A model generated the notes under the pieces. That model ran no database searches. It was not told where the DNA came from and was given only the letters and a program-made list of their open reading frames with translations. DNA of 64,000 bases, taken from the NCBI GenBank assembly GCA_052180195.1, contig CP197469.1. One strand, given 5' to 3'. The stretch's first letter is position 1, and each line of letters starts with the position of its first letter. The position numbers and the translations under genes are program-made. Source of the DNA: Gottfriedia sp002574545. Its GTDB lineage: Bacteria > Bacillota > Bacilli > Bacillales > Bacillaceae_G. Below are positions 60,949 to 64,000 of this stretch, one piece after another.

Positions 60949-61326
60949 ATGTCAACTTGTCAAAAACTTGCCGATATGATTGGAGGAGTAGTTGTTCAAG
61001 CTACACCTGTATGTGTAATTATGCGTCTTCGTGATATTAATGCAACTATTTTAGGTCGTAGGACTCGTTCTCCATTAGCACTTCCATTTATGCTATCTTT
61101 TGAGGATAATGGTTTAAACCTTGGTGAATCAGTTGTCCGCCAGAAAGAAATTAACCCACTAATGACTGCTTTACGTAAAAGGGGAATTACAGTGACTGCA
61201 GTTCATAACCATTGGCTGTTTGATAAACCAAGATTGATGTATATGCATTGGGAAAATGTTAATTTAGATCCAGCTGAATTTACAAAAGTTAGTTTTGAAG
61301 CGGCAAAGGAAGCAGGTTTATTTTAA
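60949..61326 (+). CDS. DUF1259 (LppY/LpqO-like) domain protein, short form
   Basis: A 125-residue cytoplasmic protein. The end of the DUF1259 pattern is clear: RKRGITVTAVHNHWLFDKPRLMYMHWENVNLDPAEF, with the HNH block, and VIMRLRDINATILGRRTRSPLALPF upstream. The usual family members are secreted and longer; this one has no signal peptide and represents the compact Bacillus form. ATG 60949 is preferred because GAGAGTGA is 4-7 bases away; a frame 18 bases earlier has no SD. Function unknown. Confidence 0.82.
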   Translation: MSTCQKLADMIGGVVVQATPVCVIMRLRDINATILGRRTRSPLALPFMLSFEDNGLNLGESVVRQKEINPLMTALRKRGITVTAVHNHWLFDKPRLMYMHWENVNLDPAEFTKVSFEAAKEAGLF

Positions 61327-61395
61327 AGATACTTACTTGAAACAAAAGTGATTAAAATTATATAAAGTAAAAAAACAAATTATTGCAATCGAAAG

Positions 61396-61433
61396 AGCAA
61401 TTGGACAAACCACTGTTCCGATTGCTTTTTTTA
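61396..61433 (+). terminator. Terminator after the DUF1259 gene
   Basis: AGCAATTGGA/TCCGATTGCT with one mismatch, followed by seven T. Confidence 0.8.
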
Positions 61434-61460
61434 ATTAGTTTTCTTTTTTCAAAAACTACT

Positions 61461-61664
61461 TTATGAAGTATGTTTAGGTAGTACTGCAAGCATTGGATGA
61501 TATTCCGTAGTCATGATTCCAGCGATCTTTGCTGGATCTTCTTCGATCAGTTTTGGGAATTTTTCCTCATTTTCAACTTCAATTATTGAATCCAATGAGG
61601 TAAAGAAGGATTTCGAACTGGCCCAAATACTAGATTATTATCCGCCATTCTAAATTTACCTCCA
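61461..61664 (-). pseudogene. Decayed YciI-like protein gene
   Basis: On the minus strand one frame reads SIIEVENEEKFPKLIEEDP then AKIAGIMTTEYHPMLAVLPKHTS-stop, and a shifted frame upstream reads GGKFRMADNNLVFGPVRNP. Together they match the second half of YciI-type proteins (KLVFGGP ... FV..DP). The frame is broken between them, and no start region is present, so it is a remnant. Confidence 0.5.
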
Positions 61665-61811
61665 GTTATTCTAACGATTTAAACACCTAAATATTTCACA
61701 AATTAGGTTCGAATACACTTCAAAATTTAAGAAATGCAGTAGGATATACTCTTTTGTCTTTTTTATTAATAATTTTTAATTGTACAATTCAACAAAAAAG
61801 TTTTATTATTA

Positions 61812-61843
61812 GTTTACAATGTAAACAGTTTATAAAATAAACT
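61812..61843. promoter_or_regulatory. Two adjacent palindromes upstream of the MarR gene
   Basis: GTTTACAATGTAAAC (61812-61826) and AGTTTATAAAATAAACT (61827-61843), both perfect dyads, directly upstream of the SD. A TTGTAC/TATTAT pair (about 61780-61808) could be the promoter. Probable MarR autoregulatory operator. Confidence 0.7.
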
Positions 61844-61861
61844 AATGTAAGGAGTGAGATG

Positions 61862-62320
61862 ATGCCAGATTTTCAAAATGCAATCGATTTAACAAATTCG
61901 TTTGTTTCTATTGCGCGTCAGCTTAAAAGAATAAACTTACAAACCGCAACAAAACTTGGGATAACCTTCCAGCAGTTAATAATTCTAAATTCAATTCGAA
62001 ATAATGAAGGTCTATCACAAAAAGAATTAACTGAACGAATTAGTACTGCTAAAAGCAGAGTAAGTCTTAGTATTGATGAGTTGGAGAAGAAAAATTATGT
62101 AAAAAGAGAAACATCAACTATTGATCGCCGAGAAACACAATTATTTTTAACACCTGATGGGGAAGCTTTATGTCAACGGTATCGTGAAGAATCAGAAGCA
62201 TATAAAAGTTTAGCAAATTCACTGGAACAATTTTCACAGGATGAGCTTACTATACTTATAGACATGCAAAAAAAAATTTTAACTGATTTATTAAATGAAC
62301 AAACGAATTGTTCGAAATAA
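61862..62320 (+). CDS. MarR family transcriptional regulator
   Basis: A 152-residue winged-helix regulator: FVSIARQLKRINLQTATKLGITFQQLIILNSIRNNEGLSQKELTERISTAKSRVSLSIDELEKKNYVKRETSTIDRRETQLFLTPDGEAL is the classic MarR core with the DRRE wing. Start ATG 61862 is at 7 bases from AAGGAG; ATG 61859 is only 4 bases away. It is followed 15 bases later by an ABC exporter gene, which it very likely represses in the absence of an inducing drug or metabolite. Confidence 0.92.
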   Translation: MPDFQNAIDLTNSFVSIARQLKRINLQTATKLGITFQQLIILNSIRNNEGLSQKELTERISTAKSRVSLSIDELEKKNYVKRETSTIDRRETQLFLTPDGEALCQRYREESEAYKSLANSLEQFSQDELTILIDMQKKILTDLLNEQTNCSK

Positions 62321-62335
62321 GGAGGACGTATCATT

Positions 62336-64000
62336 ATGTCAGGATGGGGTGGTGGACCTCCAATGGGTCCCCATGGTTTTGGGCGGATGAAATTTGATGA
62401 AAACGCACAAAAACCAAATATTACAAAGGCAATATTACTTAGAATTGGAAAATATTTTATTCCGTATTGGAAACAAACTTTACTTGTCGTGCTTATATTA
62501 TTAATTACTTCAGTACTAGGCATTTTACCGCCGATCATCATTCAACATATTGTTGATACTGCATTACCAAACAAAGATTTAAGTCTTTTAATCTATCTCG
62601 TACTTGCCTCACTTAGTACGACGATTATTTCAGGGTTATTAGGTGTGTATCAAAATTATTTAAATGCATATGTTTCTCAAAAAATTATTTACGATATGAG
62701 AAACCAAATGTATCTTCATTTACAACAAATGCCACTCCAATTTTTTTCTAATGTAAAGCAAGGTGAAGTAATTACTCGAATGACGAGTGATATTTCAGGT
62801 GTTAAAGCTGTATTTGATAATACAATAGTGAATTTCGCTAATAATCTATTCATCTTAATTTCAACTGCTACCACACTGTTAATAGTGAATTGGAGGCTTG
62901 GGATATTAGGGTTAATCATTGTACCATTATTTATTCTACCGACGCGTAAAATGGGTAATGTTCGTTGGAGTATTTCAAAACAAACACAGGAAAAGACAAG
63001 TGAGCAAAATCATATTATACAAGAAACATTAAATATTAGTGGTTATTTATTAATGAAGCTTTTTACAAAGGAACAAAGGGAATTTAAAAATTTTGATGAC
63101 ATTAATGTACAGGCTACTAATCTTAAAATAAAGGAATCGATGGCAGGGCGCTGGTTTATGATGATTCTATCAACCTTTACTAGCATCGGCCCAATGCTCA
63201 TTTATTTATATGGTGGATATTTATATATTCACGATCAGATTACAATTGGAGCGATTATTAGCTTTGTTGCATTACTTGGTCGTTTATACGGACCAGTTGG
63301 ACAATTAACCAATCTTTATGTAAATATTACAAGTTCAATCGCTTTATTTGAACGTATTTTTGAATATTTCGATATGAAATTAACGATTAAAGATCGTGAT
63401 GATGCTACCGAAATGAATGTTACTCATTTAGATATTGAATTTAGCGATGTATCATTTTCATACCAGAAGGATAAAACAGCATTGCGAAATATTTCTTTTA
63501 TTGCTCCATCTGGTACGATGACTGCATTAGTTGGTCCGAGTGGTGCTGGTAAAACAACAATCACTAATTTAATTCCTCGTTTGTATGATTTGACATCAGG
63601 CTCAATCAAAATTGGCGGTCGTGATATTAGAGAATTCACGCTAGAATCATTACGGTCTCATATTGGACTTGTTACACAGGATAGCTATTTATTTAATGGA
63701 ACGATTAAAGAAAACTTATTATATGCAAGCCCGGATGCATCAGATGAAGAAATTATGAATGCTTGTAAGGCAGCATATATTCACGATTTCATAATGGGCT
63801 TACCAAAAGGTTATGAAACAATTGTTGGAAATCGAGGAATCAAGCTTTCAGGAGGCGAAAAACAAAGAATTTCAATCGCTCGTGTATTATTGAAAAACCC
63901 TGAAATTATTATTCTTGATGAAGCAACTTCCTCGTTAGATACCTTATCTGAATTTTATATTCAAAGTGCAATACAAGGATTATTAAAAAATAAAACGTCC
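62336..64000 (+). CDS. ABC exporter, fused permease and ATPase (MsbA/YfiB-like), 3' end outside window
   Basis: The frame is open to the last base (555 codons). A glycine/proline-rich N-terminus (SGWGGGPPMGPHGFGRMKF) precedes a six-helix ABC transporter membrane domain (about residues 50-340) and an ATPase domain with Walker A GPSGAGKTT (about 398-406), signature LSGGEKQR (about 503) and Walker B IIILDEATSSLD. SD AAGGAGG is 8-9 bases before the ATG and overlaps the stop of the MarR gene. Probably a half-transporter whose partner gene follows outside the window, as in yfiB/yfiC, with the MarR protein as regulator. Confidence 0.93.
   Translation, partial: MSGWGGGPPMGPHGFGRMKFDENAQKPNITKAILLRIGKYFIPYWKQTLLVVLILLITSVLGILPPIIIQHIVDTALPNKDLSLLIYLVLASLSTTIISGLLGVYQNYLNAYVSQKIIYDMRNQMYLHLQQMPLQFFSNVKQGEVITRMTSDISGVKAVFDNTIVNFANNLFILISTATTLLIVNWRLGILGLIIVPLFILPTRKMGNVRWSISKQTQEKTSEQNHIIQETLNISGYLLMKLFTKEQREFKNFDDINVQATNLKIKESMAGRWFMMILSTFTSIGPMLIYLYGGYLYIHDQITIGAIISFVALLGRLYGPVGQLTNLYVNITSSIALFERIFEYFDMKLTIKDRDDATEMNVTHLDIEFSDVSFSYQKDKTALRNISFIAPSGTMTALVGPSGAGKTTITNLIPRLYDLTSGSIKIGGRDIREFTLESLRSHIGLVTQDSYLFNGTIKENLLYASPDASDEEIMNACKAAYIHDFIMGLPKGYETIVGNRGIKLSGGEKQRISIARVLLKNPEIIILDEATSSLDTLSEFYIQSAIQGLLKNKTS

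Noticed and set aside
1..64000. CRISPR arrays, rRNA and tRNA genes
   Set aside because: No regularly spaced repeats, no rRNA-like GC-rich conserved blocks and no cloverleaf with a CCA-type end were seen.

Overview
The window looks like a chromosomal segment of a low-GC, spore-former-type Firmicute, most likely a Bacillaceae member close to Bacillus or Gottfriedia (inference). Grounds: the DNA is strongly AT-rich, ribosome binding sites are strong and purine-rich, TTG and GTG starts are common, and the gene set is bacillar (bmr/bmrR, a YngK-like GHL10 enzyme, a UgtP-like glucosyltransferase, YqxD, DbpA/YxiN, Mn-dependent pyrophosphatase, a small cold-shock protein). I found no rRNA, tRNA or CRISPR array.

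Layout. 1-3.2 kb: end of a sugar-uptake operon (ABC permease, glycoamylase-like hydrolase) with a LacI regulator. 3.4-13.2 kb: housekeeping and repair genes (pyroglutamyl peptidase, ankyrin protein, pseudouridine synthase, YqxD, RecQ, a YngK-like secreted hydrolase, and a very divergent UvrA-like double ATPase). 13.4-14.8 kb: a small-gene zone with a type I toxin-antitoxin module of TxpA/RatA type. 14.8-20.9 kb: transporters, a flavin reductase, a serine hydrolase, a lipid glucosyltransferase and YbjQ. 20.95-25.07 kb: an insertion of about 4.1 kb flanked by exact 25-bp direct repeats, carrying two secreted beta-propeller-type proteins and an IS-like end, set exactly at the ybjQ / small membrane protein junction. 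25-39.5 kb: metabolism and regulation (a pyruvate kinase lacking its C-terminal domain, DbpA, GpmA, MATE, SDR, PpaC, LLM oxidoreductase, a cupredoxin with a CTG start).

39.6-48.65 kb: a Tn554-like transposon of about 9 kb. It has a HTH protein, two large tyrosine recombinases and a TnpC-like protein in one operon, then a cargo of two MFS pumps flanking an oppositely oriented HExxH protein. The first pump sits behind a leader RNA that looks like a translational attenuator whose sensor ORF is only AUG-UAA. Both ends carry matching near-palindromes, terminator hairpins and a 15-bp inverted motif.

48.8-64 kb: bmr multidrug pump with its BmrR activator and a MerR-type 19-bp-spaced promoter; a three-gene DUF2089/SHOCT operon; a tyrosine recombinase divergent from a double-HTH protein; threonine aldolase; two XRE-regulated gene pairs, each with a clear palindromic operator; a candidate small RNA next to a cold-shock gene; a DUF1259 protein; and a MarR regulator followed by an ABC exporter that runs off the window.

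The strongest candidates for something undescribed are the AUG-UAA attenuator with its pump-peptidase-pump cargo, the 25-bp-repeat-flanked propeller gene pair, the XRE/unknown pair under a 47-bp inverted repeat, and the UvrA-like double ATPase. All functional statements rest on motif reading of the sequence alone; no database search was run.
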